From assembly GCA_023334545.1 (NCBI GenBank), contig JAADVB010000125.1, forward strand, positions 1 through 52,866: a stretch of 52,866 bases of DNA. The letters run 5' to 3'. Within the stretch, counting starts at the first letter, position 1. Each line of letters begins with the position of its first letter. Under the pieces are notes generated by a model. The model was not told the DNA's origin and made no database searches. It saw only the letters and a list, made by a program, of their open reading frames with translations. The position numbers and the translations under genes were made by a program. This DNA is from Salisapilia sapeloensis. Its lineage: Eukaryota > Oomycota > Peronosporomycetes > Peronosporales > Salisapiliaceae. Positions 10,831 to 24,300 of the stretch are shown here, piece after piece.

Positions 10831-12063
10831 CGCTCTTCTCTTACTAGGTTACTGCGTGATCTGTCGCACAATATGCATCTACCACAGCTTACGTATACTG
10901 CCTCCATCATGGATGCATATGCGTTTATTCAGAAATACTTTTATCAAGCATAATTATAGAAGTTATATCCAGATTGATTATCTTGTAAGAACCGTTGATC
11001 GAAGTTGCTCATATAGTTGTGAGTTTCGAATATGCAAAGGAAACCACGAAGTTGAAGACGCATTGATGCTAGGATAGCCTATCTATTGGGGTATAGAAAG
11101 CTCCCTTTGTTCAAAGTTTGGAGGTCCTTTCGTTGAGACACCGCCATCTTACAGTGCTGTCATAAACTACAGATATACCAGACTTTCGACCTTTTCAAGT
11201 GGTTGAGTGGGAGCTACGGCCTACTATTATGATCAAAAGATGTCTCAAGCGATCTAGATACCTGCCCAAACGCAATGTATGAATAGAAAGAATAATATAT
11301 CGTCTAGAGCGAAAAACAAAATTTGACGGGGTGAAAAACTATGGACGCACAACACAAAAAGGTGAGTTTTTTTATTTCTTTTAAAGAATGCAATTGGATA
11401 AATTGTGTATGATAGATAGGTCCAGCTAATCAAGAGTAAATGACACAAATGCGACCGCATAAAGCAAAATGATGCTTATCAACTATTTGGCTATTTTATG
11501 AAAATTGGAGTTAAAGTTTGATGATCAGTCACGTACGAAAACGAGTTTTGGATAAAACGCTATTTTTTATTGCTATAATATAATGCGAAGTATAAGAACA
11601 GCTTTGCAAATGATCAATGTGGGCCTAATAGAAAGACATATTTTACCATATTAACCATACTAGCAGGTCCGCAGCTCCAATTTGACCTTACGGCTAACCA
11701 TAATACTAAATCATAATTTTCCATAGCGGAAAGACACTCTTTTTTATTGTTTCGTTTTCAGGGGAAATGTGAATATGAGTACGTTAGTTACATACAAATA
11801 ACGTAGAGATCAAGCGCTTTCGAATGATGTAAAAAACTCCAAATTTGTACTTTGGTTGATAAGCATCATATTCTTTTACGCGGTCTCATTTTATCCATCC
11901 CTACAACTAAGCGTTGGGCAGTCAGGTATCTTGAAACGGCGTATGATTCTAGCGTTTCAGTCGCGAAATGGAGACGTTTGGCAGAGCGAAGGGACGCCGA
12001 CCACGTACGAGTAGAGGGATTCACACACAAGGAAATGAAAAGATTTATGTCACACCAGAGGTG
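10831..12063. other. 1.2-kb intergenic region, no gene supported
   Basis: This AT-rich stretch lies between the starts of the RS-rich gene (minus) and the dynein gene (plus). Open frames at 10772-11077, 11254-11460, 11852-12064 and 11866-12162 are short, low in complexity or mutually overlapping, and none shows a recognisable domain or clean splice partners. It should contain both promoters. I found no tRNA-like TTC box pair, long repeat or transposon end. Confidence 0.5.
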
Positions 12064-12340
12064 ATGAGTGGAAGGCTGGATGCGACCACTGCCACTCGAG
12101 AGGTAGATTGGATGTGAATAGTTGTCGATGAAGATGGTATTGATGCATGTGTAGCTTGCCAATCGATTGCACTTCCACTCGGGAGCTTCAAGTAGAAGTG
12201 GAGATATCCAGGTACGCTTTAGTATACTTGCCTAGCTATCTATAAGGGTGTTGAATTTACTTGCACCTGTACTAGGTTGTTAGCAGTACGGGACAAGTGA
12301 AAGCTCAGCGACCTTTACGACCCAAGTCAGCGATAGCCAG
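12064..12340 (+). other. alternative 5' exons of the dynein gene (tentative)
   Basis: ATG at 12064 opens 13 codons to a donor at 12103 (GTAGAT). A 52-nt intron leads to an exon at 12155-12211 (19 codons, open, followed by CAG|GTACGC). A 64-nt intron then leads to 12276-12340, followed by GTATGT and an acceptor at 12397 (TTTCTAG). The first three pieces join in phase and encode a Ser/Thr-rich peptide. The last piece ends in phase 2, whereas the main frame after 12397 needs phase 1. The model therefore works only with another splice choice, for example an acceptor at 12309. The simpler start is the in-frame ATG at 12343. Confidence 0.3.
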
Positions 12341-12342
12341 TA

Positions 12343-15300
12343 TGTACTCTCATCGACTTTTTCTACATACGGCTAGCTGAAATCCGTTCCTTTCTAGTTG
12401 TGCGTCCACAAGCAAAGCATCGTACGCATACGATCTCTAATGCTGAAGAACCCGGCGCACAAGCGCGTAGCACAAATCAGGCTTCGAGTGAAAGCTTGAA
12501 GCAAGATGAGCTCCAGCTTGGGTCCTTCACAAATGAAAAGCGAAATGTGGGAAGCAATCAAACGGAAGACGAAGACTCTCGCCTATCACCTTTATCTGTC
12601 TTGCCTAACGTATCAGTGAAGCGTCCACAGACAGCAGCACCAACATTTACAAAGATAAAACTACGCACAAATTCAGCAGGAGTGGATAGACGTAGTATGA
12701 GGAAGATCGTTACTGCAAAACGCACAGGTAGCTTTCGTCTTTATATCATACAAAGAAGTAAAGATTGATGAGATGAATAGAGTCGAATGTGGTGAAGCAA
12801 AGGATGGAATTGAACACCACTGGGCAATTTAACAATACCTTTGCATACGCCATTCCGCTTCACTGCGTCGATCGCACTCGACTGTATAACCCCTACGATA
12901 TTGCCCTTATTTCTCACGTAATTTTCTTCTTTCATACAATAATGTACGGCATTGTATTCTGACTAGTGCACAGGAACACTTGTTTCCCAACTCGAATGGT
13001 AACCAAAAGTATGAAGCCCTATGCGATTACTACACCATCAGTTCCCAAGGATACACTTTCTATGCGAAAGATGACCACTTTCAAAGTTTCTTTTCCACTT
13101 GTGCAGATTGGGAGCGTCAGAAGAAGCAGTTTGATCATATGAGAGACCTAAAGACCTTTAAAACGTATTTCTAATGTTACATGAAGAATTATGTTTAACC
13201 GCTCATTCTCATGGATGGATGATATAGATTCCGATGTCGAAAAGTACTACTCGCATGGAAGCGAGATATCGTTCTAGATAAGATGACCGTTGCCAAGGAT
13301 CAGTTACTTTGCTCTTTGTTCCTTCTAGAGCCAACGCTATTGATGGGAATGCACAAGGTCTGGTCATTGCTTCGTGACGTTGAGCAAATGATACCGATTA
13401 TAGATTCTCAAGGCCAAACGATCACACTAGATGACTTTTCGTCGCGTCAAGTACATTCCTTTTCGTAGACTCAATGCTATTTTATTCTCATTATCAAGGA
13501 ATAGATGGAGCATATGCATGCCTTGTACGAAAAAATTCAGCGTATTGACAAGGACGTTTTTAATGCAGTGGTTGAGACAGCAGCTCAGTTTCTAGCAGAA
13601 GGAGAAAAGTCGATTCTTCCACCTAAGCTAACCGCGTTATATGAGCGCCCATCGTCGTCAAGATCATGGACGAAAGAAAAGAATGCTGCTAACTATTTTG
13701 TACGCAATCAAGAACGAGTAGCAAAAGCAGAGGCAATGCTGGAACGTCGCTTGAAACGTGAAGGCGTGAATGTGAGTCTCTTACCGTCTGGAAGAAAACC
13801 CAAGGTGTTTAAAGCAAGAGAAGTGGAAGGTGGACAGCCTGGTATACAGTGGACAAGGGCAGCGATGAAACGACGCAAGTGTGCTCGTCTTGCGGCATTC
13901 ATACGTTTACTTGACTACATGCGAATCGATATGTTCTATTTGCTTGTCCAGTCGATGTCAGAGTCGATATTCGATCGATATTGTCGAGGTACACATTCGT
14001 ATCAAGTATCCAAGTTACTGGATGGATCCATTTATTTACGAGCTTTCCATCATACGTATCAGTCGGAGCATAATACAGGTGAAGTACAAACTTTAAACAG
14101 AAGATGCGCAAAGGTAATTTTGTCTAGAGGACAAGTCAAGCGATTTCTGTACAACGCTTGGCAATGTGGTTTGCAGCCGACATCAGCTCCAGAGTCTAAT
14201 TTTACTACCGTGAAGAAACCTACTTTTCACTCGGGCACTTTTGATGAGCTTTTCGGAGCTCTACTAGATGCACGCTTCCCCGAAAACCAGGACGAGTTTA
14301 GTATCGATGAGCTTTTAAAAGTTGTGGAAGCTGATCTGTCTAGACTACTCGTCCTACCAGCGTTTCGTCCGGACGATACAATGTATGCTATGCCTGTCGT
14401 ACAGAAAGTCGTGAATGCGCTTGCGAATACACCGGCATTTGTCGTTCAGCTGTCTCTGAAGGAATGTAATGGTCTCAGCTCTGTGGACATTCAGCCACCG
14501 CTTTGGGAGATAACGTCAGTGACGGATAAAGCTGTGTCTGAACTACATTTGATACTGGAAAAATGCAAATTGCTTGCATTCTTTCCGGAGCTACATCAAT
14601 TTGCCGATGCAGAAGAGTACCGGAGTGACGTTCAAAGTAGTCCGCGCCGTCGGAGTAGTATTACAGGGGAGGCGCGACGTCGTTCGATTATCACAGGCAT
14701 CAGTCTAGCACACGATGTTGAAGAAATGACAGATAATAAGCCGTCTATGGTGTCAGCCTATGTGCAAGAACGGATAGAAGATGATACTCAGCTTCAGTCC
14801 ATTCAAAAGAGAATTGAGGGTTTGATTGAACAAACTGTTCAATCAATTGAAGATGTCGTATCCAAATACGACTCCTATCTCCTTTTGCACGAAGAAAATA
14901 AAGCCATGGATGTGTCTGATCGATGGGCACGATTTCGAAGTGAAGCGTATGATATACAAGATATGGTGAAGGACCTAGAAATGTATCGAAAGCAGGTATG
15001 TAGTGCCAGTGGATAGAGCAGCATATAATCAAAGTAGACTAAAGTCTGTGCTTGTGTGGTTATTTTTTAGATGGCGGATATTGAAAGCTTCAAGTCATCG
15101 CACATGGTCGGGTTTATACTACTGGATGCCGAACCTTTGAAGCAACAGCTTTTACCATCTGCACGATATTGTTACGAATCACTTTGTCGATTGTTTCCAG
15201 CTATGGCACAGGAGAAATGTACGATCTTCTTACAATTCTTAAGAGACGCAAGCCAAAAGACGAAAAAGCCGAGGACGAGCTCTCTTGATCTGTTTATGGC

Positions 15301-18300
15301 GTATCTTATCAATATCCAAGTAAGTCCACGTTGGATGATAATATGTATCCCGCATGCGTTGATTTATATCATTCATCTGTAGGAAATGGACGAAGTCATA
15401 CAAGACAAGGAATATGATTTAACATTTCTGATGAACTTGTTTAATATGCTGAAAGAGCAAGACATTATAATTCCATCCGAGACGTTGGACTTGTTTACAA
15501 TATGTGAACCAGAGCTAGAAGCATTGAAAGCACAAATAGGAACAGGTTTATTGTCAAGAGAGGCGGATTGCAAAGCTTATATTCCACTGCTTCAAGCAGA
15601 AACAGAAAAGGTAAGTTTCCATTCATGATCAGGACTCAGCTAAATTAATTATAGCAATCTAACGCACGAATGTATCTCCATAGCTGCAAAAGGATCTGGA
15701 ATGCCTTCAATCGAGTGCAAACTCTGTCTCGACCGATAGTACTCAGCTACATGAGATTAATGTAGCTTTGGACACCAATCGAGAGCTACAAGCACAAGCA
15801 GAGGTGCTGCAAAACCAGTCCATACGTATTTCCAAAATTGCATCTGTACTTGAAACTGTTTCCAGTCACCCGTGCCACCAAGTCCATGATTTGGGGGCGC
15901 TAACGGAGCAAATGTCCATTTCATTCCGCTTAAAGAATGATATATGGGAAAGTGTTTGTGAATCAACGAGATATCTTGATAGTATGGGGAACACGCGTTT
16001 GAAAGACATTGATTTGCAAAGTATGAATGAACTTGTCTTGCGGATTCGAAAGACATACGAACGTATTCAGCAGGAAACACCATATCTCGTGGAGGTAGAG
16101 GATTTGAAAAAGGCATTGCACATTCTCGAGCGACTCGAACCGGTTATACGTGATTTAAGAAATGAGCATATAACGCTGCATCACTGGTCCAAAATGGAGC
16201 ACAAGATGGAATGTTCCTTTACGACACGCATATGTAAGCGGAAAGATATAGCTGATGAATTAGGAAATACGGAGGAATGGATTGAAGTAGCTCATCTTGA
16301 TCTGCCTTTGAGATATATCCTAGACATCAATGCAACGGAATACTCTGGTGTCATACACCAGATATCCGAGGAAGCGTCTGCGGAAGCTGTTGTACGGGAA
16401 ACGTTTGAAAAGATTATTCGGGAATGGCAACGAAAAGAGCTTCCAATTGTGACCTTGAAAGACCGTCACAAGCGTGACGGGTTTGGCATTGGGGATTGCA
16501 AAGAATTATTGGCACTTGCTGAAGAAAGCGATATGCTACTTCGAGTCATGGATTCTTCTTCATACTCGAACGTCGTACAAGACAGGTTACCAGTTTTTAT
16601 GAAAAACCTTACCGTCGCAAAAGAGATGATTGAGTTACTGCAGATGGTACAGGCGCGGTGGGATGAAATACAACCTTTGTTTTCCCATGATTTTCGCAGG
16701 TTGTTCCCAGAAGCAGCAATGGCTTTCCAGAAAAGTGATGATGCGTGGAAAAAGATGACAAAGGAAATAGCAATGATGCCATCCTGTATGCGGTTTTGCA
16801 CCGACGAAGGCAATGATTCTGCTGTAAGAGATATACTAGCTGAGATGGAACTTGTCATGAAGGCTCTGCATGAGCACTTGGAGAGTAAGCGGACAACATT
16901 CGCACCTTTATATCGGCTGTCGACGTTGGAGTTGGCCTCGTTATTTACTCAGGTGAACGAAGCATCAACTGTACAGCGGTTTTTGTACATGCTTTTCGAC
17001 AACGTTCACCGTATCGTTCTCTCGGATAAGGACCAGAGTATCTCAAGTGTACGATTACTATATTGGATAGGATCGTAGCGATGGGTTATCTAAATGATAT
17101 ATGTGATTTGTAGGTTATTTCGAGTGCGTTCCCCCAATGGGAGAGTATCCATATGGGAATTAATTTAAAAGCCAGAGGACCGGTGGAAATATGGCTCAGT
17201 GCCGCATACAAACGTTTGTGTGAGCAACTGAAGCAATGTATGAAGAATGCCGTCAAGCTTTTGGAATGGGATGAAGAGATTGATCCTTCCAAATCGATTC
17301 AATGTGCATCTGAACTCATGAGACTACCGATGCAGGTACATTTCCCTTTAGGATCTATATTGAATCCAAAATTAACCATGTATATGCCAATGTACTAGTC
17401 TATCACTTTAGCTGATCATGTTAGACGATGCACGATCATCAATGATGTTTACAAAAACTCTAACAGCGCTAATGAAAAGTCATCGGCTCAATCAGCACTC
17501 TTGAAGCTCGAAGAGTATCATCAACATCTTCTTAAAGTGATGGACGATATGTTTTTGGATGAAAAAGCCTTGCACTCAAAGAAAGCTTTCTTACCATGGT
17601 TCATGACCTTGAAAAGCTGCCTTTTCGTTCAGCATGTCGAGTATCGTGATAGAATAGCTTCCTTGGCACAGGATCCAAGTCCGATAAATACAACTGTGCC
17701 ATGGGAACATCAGTTGCAGTACGAATTTGATGAGGCTGTAACAATGACGGATGAGGTGTATGTTCGTATTAATACGTTTGGACGTACATTCGGGTTTAAC
17801 TACGTTACTCCGAGCAACCTAAGTGTGTTATCATCTCAGAGCATACAACAGCTACTATCGATTGGAGCTTGCTTAAAACAGGCGCTAGGATGCTGCTTAA
17901 ATGGTCCAAAAGGAAGTGGAAAAGCTTTCGTGGCACAGCAATGCAGCCAATTGATGGGATGCATGTACTTCGAAGCACGTGTGCACCCGTTTGCTTCGTT
18001 AGCACAGGTGTTAAAGCTTTTGGCTGGAGCAGTTGTTAGCACCGGTGTCTTTTGCGCGCGATTACAAGCGTGGACAGATAGTACGCTTGGCATTGCCAAA
18101 TCATGCGCTTCACTCTTCATGCAAATACAGGAAGCGACACTTCAGCAACGCACAGTGGAGGGAATAGCGACATGTCCTTTAAGCGTTCACCGTGGCCTCG
18201 CATTATTTATCGCTCACTCCAATACCCCAGTCGATACTGCTGCCACTGACTTAGCGACAAAATTCTGCCACTACCGTAATTCCATCCACGTGATAACGCT

Positions 18301-21300
18301 TGTTCAGCTAAACGAAATGTGCCTCATTGAAACGATATTATGTTCACATGAAATCCAAGACCCAAAGACGGTATCTCATTGGATATGCTCTGTCAAAGAT
18401 CAACTTATTATGCTTTCAAGCATGCCTAGTCTTCTGTCATTTGCGTCCATCAAAAATATTCTTGCATCTACATTAAGGAAGACAACTCAACTAAGTCGTT
18501 GCCGAAGTCAATATGATTTTGCGACGTGTTTCTTAGCAGAGCTACGTATATTCTTGGCAGGAAAGATACCACAAAAATTGTATGATGAGTTACCAAGTAT
18601 ATGCACTTACGACTCCATAACTCTATCCGCTTCTTCTCCTGAAGAAGTATTAACGCTACAAGAACCTGATGTGACTGATTATACTAAATTTTCAGCTTAC
18701 TTTCACAGAGCTTGTGAGCAATTATGTCTTGAGAAACGAAGTGAGCTTTATAGGATGGTTTATGAAATGTGTGATGCGCTGGCATTATACAGAGGAGTAA
18801 CTATAACTGGAATTCACCGTAGTGGTAAATCTACCGCGTTAAAGGTATTGCATGAAATGCTCCATTATGCCTGCGAAGTTTATGAAGATGAGTTATTTGA
18901 CGATCGTGTACAGCTATGTACATTGCTACCACGATCACTTTCGTTGGACCAATTGTACGGCAGTTGGTACAGCCCAGACGGATTAAAGTCATCAGTACTG
19001 CATCAACCGATTACAAAAGCTAACGAACTTTATCAAGGAAATGGCAAACTGAATGAGAAGACCGTCGAGAATGTACCACCTTCTTTTTGTCAACTTGTGC
19101 AGATGAAGAGCTTTGTCGGTGTCATTTTTGATGGAGATTTAAACTCTACTTGGGTGGACAATGTTACGAATGTTCTCAGCCCGTTTGATTCACTCTCTCC
19201 ATGGCTTTTGAGGAGACAAGGAGATGTCAAATTTATTAGACAAGATACTTCCATCATACCACCCAATCTTCGCTTCATTTTCGAATCAGTCAGTTTGGAC
19301 CATGCGAGTCCAGTTGCACTTACTTCCGCTATCATATGCACGAATAAAATGATGCAATCAGATAGTGAAGACGAGAAAGGAAATCGTAAGGCAGATCTTT
19401 CATCCTATACTCTTGAAGATTCGCTGCTTCATCAATTTTTAATTAAACAGCAATGGAATATAACACAATCGAACACAACTCCTAGAATGAATGATCTTCT
19501 TCGAGAGTGGCTTGTAGAAAAGGAGGTCGTGATGAAAATACTCGACGTGCTATGTGACTATTTCCCTTCTTCACCTATCGGAAAGGTTCAACGGACAACA
19601 CATTTGTGCGTACTGCTCAGTGCATTAATGCCTTCTATCATTGCAGTCATCAATAAGATTCCAAAGCAACCGGCTCAGGTAGAGCAAGAGCGACAAGTGG
19701 TTGGAGCGACGATAATCTATTCCTTAGTTTGGGGTTTATGTGCTTGTAGTGGAGATTCTCAGCCGCTTCAGAGGATCATATCGGAGATGATCAAGTCTAC
19801 GTTTCTGGACGTGTCTGCAGTGTGGCAGCACAACGGGAGAGAATTTAGTATGTTCGACATGGTACTCGACACCGAGCGAGGTCGATTAATAAGTCCACAG
19901 ATTTTGCTTTCAAGCAAGTCCTATCAACTGGAAACTTTGCAGCATAGTAACTCATGTCAATTTATTCCGTCGAGTCGAAGTATCGCTATCCATGCGTTAA
20001 TGGGTAAAGTCATGGAAAGCCACCAATCCATGATGCTAATTGGTGACTCACGATCTATGAAGACGACTCTTATGAAGAACTATCTCACCCAAATCGACGA
20101 AGTGGAGAGCAGCATTAAAAACGCTAGCCTACTATCTTTTAGTTCGAAAGAACAAAATGCCGGAATTGGCGATGAATTAGCCACTACTTCAGCTAGCACT
20201 TCATCGGAAAACTCCACAGTATTTGCGTCTACGAGTAGAGTTCGCTTTCATCAACTAGCCGTTGTTACCAAGTTAGCTGCTCGATTTCGAAAGCTGAGTA
20301 AACCGACGAATCAACTCCATGGGCAAAACCTTACTAAATCCACAGACGTGTCGATTCGACCATCTACATACTATGTTCCCTTTTACTACGCACTGTCGAG
20401 CACTGAGTCTAGCATTTCGAGCTTAGCCAGGTGCTTGGATAGAATGCTTCAGAGAGAACGTCGTGGTATTTATGAACCTCCTCCAGGAAAAATAGCACTG
20501 TTCTATGTAGATGATTTGCATTTGCCACCTGATGAGGCGTATCCAAGTGTTCATGAGTATCTCAGATCCGTCATTGAAACTCAGACAGTGTACTCTGTGG
20601 ATCATACCAATGCAAAGATATCAATTCATGACCTTATAACGGTCACGTCTTTATCTTCCAATTCCTTCTTCGAACCTAACATCAAGACTGACCTAATAAA
20701 AGCAACTAAAACGCTTTTTCCGATCCAAATTCCACCTGCAGATCACTTGGAAATCCATACCATGTTTGCAACTATACTATACACAGCATGGAATAGATCG
20801 TCAATGTCCATCGAACGCTTGTCCCAGGAAGTCAGACGTGCTGTACCTTTACTTGTAGCTGGAACATTAATACTCTGGGAGCGACTATGTTCCCTTACCT
20901 CGAACTTGCAGCAACCAAAACGGTTTTTTAATCTCCATCAGCTGGCTCATATATTCAAAAGTATTAGCCGCGTGGAGCCATCCTACTTGAGTGACTTTCC
21001 TACTCTCGTGCGCTTGTGGGAACATGAATGTTTATGCACCTTTAGCGATTCTGTAGCTAGTTACGCCAAAACGCGTCAAGAAATAGTCGGGGAAGTAAAA
21101 ATGATGAAGCGAAATATTGAGTCGATTGAGCGTCGCCAATGGGAGCATCGAAAGGAAAATGGTAATTCTATTGTAGTGTCTACTGCAGCAACAGCGTCGC
21201 TGGGACGATCTCAAAAATCATCCGAAGTACCTACGACTGTAAACGGCTATCTAAATCATCTATCAAAGATGGCTAATGAGCAATGCTCAATACGAAATCC

Positions 21301-24300
21301 TCCATTGTTTCAAGGGAGAGCGTCACTGCGGCGGCTTCGTGCTGCTCCAGATGTGAGTAATCAAGCAGTGGTATCTTCTCGTACGACGGAGGCAAGTATG
21401 TGGGCGCTTGTTATTAGCGATATGTACTACGCTATAGTAGAAGATCGACATAACGAGATGGATAATTCTGGTCAAGATGATAGGCGATTACGCAGAAGTA
21501 GCATTGCACTCATTCGTAAGAGTACTTTAAATCTAAAAGCAGCTACCATGAAATACTTGAAGCAGCGTACATATGCAGAAGTGTACACGGACGTGACTCC
21601 ACGAGATGTGATCCACAATCGGATGCAATTGTTCTACGATGCATTTTTGTACTACAGCACTCAACATGGTACAAAACGGAATATTCCAGGCCAATTTTTA
21701 GCATTGGCGAGTGGAGCGAAAGCTACCAATGTCATAAAACCTCAGATTTCCACTGATATGGTAAGTTACTTTTACAGAATATCCTGTCCACATCAATTTA
21801 CAATTCATCCGTAAATGTAGGCAGAGCGGATAGCAAAGATAGAGCGTGTGCATTGTATGCCTGGTTCCAAGCTACTGCTTGTAGGAACACATGGATCGGG
21901 ACGAGAAGAGATTGTTCGATACATCACTTCTCTAAATTCGGAACAGAAGATTTTAACTTATGAACCAGTCGACTGTCTTACTACAACACGAAGAGTTTGG
22001 TATAAACTGCTCAAGGAAATTTTTTATCGAATAGGAGTTGACTGTCAGGATGTGACGCTTCTGCTCCGACACATAGATGACTTGCCATCTGACATTGCTA
22101 CCGATTTGCTATGTTTAAGTTCATCCGGAGATATTTCCAGTCATTTTACGCTAGAGGAACAGATCGAGCTGACAGCGAACGTGCGAGATGAAAAGTTGGT
22201 CTATCTAGAAAACGAACGGGAACGTGCTCTTCGCGAGATTTCGTATAGGAACGAAACGCAGATGAATGAAGCAATCAATGAATGGAAGTTAGAGAATGCA
22301 GAAGCTTCTACATCAGAAGAACAAATTGCGTTCCAAGATATCGAACGGAATTTCGAGCAACTGTTGCTACGAAATGAAAGAAAGGTTAAACTTCGCTTCC
22401 AACAGGAGTTTGATGATTATCACCGTCATGCTGAAGTCGAAACGGACAATATGACATCTACAATCATGTCTTTGATGCGCCCACTCGGCATAACAAGTGG
22501 AAAATGGCAAAAGATTGTTGCTAGCGTGAGACAGAAGCTTCATATTATTATTTGCGTCGACCAAGCAGAGTATACACAGGTGCAAGAGATATATCCAACC
22601 TTGACTGCTACCTATGCATCAATAGATCTACCGCGGCTTCGTGTGGATGATCTACAATCCATCGTTCATGGCCACTTGTGCGCAGAGCTTCAGCAATGTC
22701 GAAAAGAAATGTTGAATTCATTTGCAAATGGCGAAGGTCACTCGCAAGGTTTTGGTATCAAACAAATACTCTCCGAATTGGATCAAAAGCTACAGCTAGT
22801 TGCACGTGTAGTAGCTGAGATGCACACAAGTGCTAGAAAAAGTATTAAGACAGGTTATGCACTTCAGACCAAAGCTGCATTAAAAATTCCTGCTTACTTT
22901 ACCCGCATCTTGATATATCTCTACAACCAGGAAATAGCATCGCTTGAACGGTCTGAACGTGTGGTGCACAGTTGGGACGTTGTTCAAACTCAACTAAACA
23001 ATTTCAAGCTGGAGCATGAACAACAAAAACAGAAGCTAAAGGAGTTAGAACAAAACATTATCCAAAATAGTGCATGTGAAGGTGAACTTAAATTGCTTCT
23101 AAAGCAGCACGAAGCCATTGAGCTAGAGCACAGAATCACAGTTGACAAAGAAACAGAGGTAATGTATGAAATCGAAGCGCAAGCACAACGCGAGTTGCGC
23201 ATACCTCTCCAAATTCTAGACGAAGCAAATGATGCTCTTTCACAACTTGACAAGAGGCATGTCGTCGAAATCAAGTCATTTACAAACCCACCGGCACTCG
23301 TATGTCTTGTACTGGAAGCAGTTTGTGTTCTGTTTAATTTGGAGTCGACCTGGGGCCACGCACGTCGGCTGTTGCATGACTCAAACTTCGTGCAAAAAAT
23401 GTTGACATTTGATAAGGACGCTATATCAGATGAGGTTATACAGACGTTAGAGCAAAACTATCTCCAGCATCCTCAAATGACGAAAGAAGCAGTGGAACGA
23501 CAGAGCGTTGCAGCGGGTAAAATGGTTCAGTGGGTACGAGCCATGCATCAATATGCTGTCATTAAAAAGCAAGTACTTCCGACAGTAACGCTACTGGAGG
23601 AGGCTCGTGAACGTCTAAAATCTGTACAGCATAAATTCTACGTAAGCAAAGAACAAGCAGAGGAAACAAGGGCATCAGTTTTGAAATGCACTGAAGGCTT
23701 AAATGCAAGTAGAGGTACCCAAAAGGAGTGCATCGACAGTATAGAGCTGCTGAACATGCAGATGAAACATGCAACAGACGTGTTAAACGAGTTGCAAGTT
23801 TATGCTGAAAACCATAGAGATATCATTCAAAGCGTGCAAATTGGACAATCTCAAGGTGTAATTTGGTGGAATGCGCTTTTCTATGCTGGATTTATTTCCT
23901 ACAACGCTTACATTGAGAATGCTAACAAACTTTTCAGCGAGTGGGAGCGGATTTACTGGACCTTGTGTACTAATGAAGACACGAGAAGGCATATTCGGTG
24001 CAGATATATGCCAAGTTTCCATCTTGAACTCTCGACAGAAGAAGATGATAGTAGCGTCAACAGTAGTGATGGTAGCAGCTCCGAAGATGAGCATCAAATG
24101 CCATCTCCAGCAGCTCAAGAAGAAGTTGAAAGTGTTATTGAGCTATTTTATAGGAAAGGCTCGCTTCAATGGGAGTTGTGTCACGCCACAGACACCTTGT
24201 ATTCGATTAAGCAGCTTCGAAACGCTTTTGCTTTCAACCTAGCAATGTCTAGTGACTTTCCACTGATGCTTATTACTCAATACTCGGTAATTGCCGAAGA

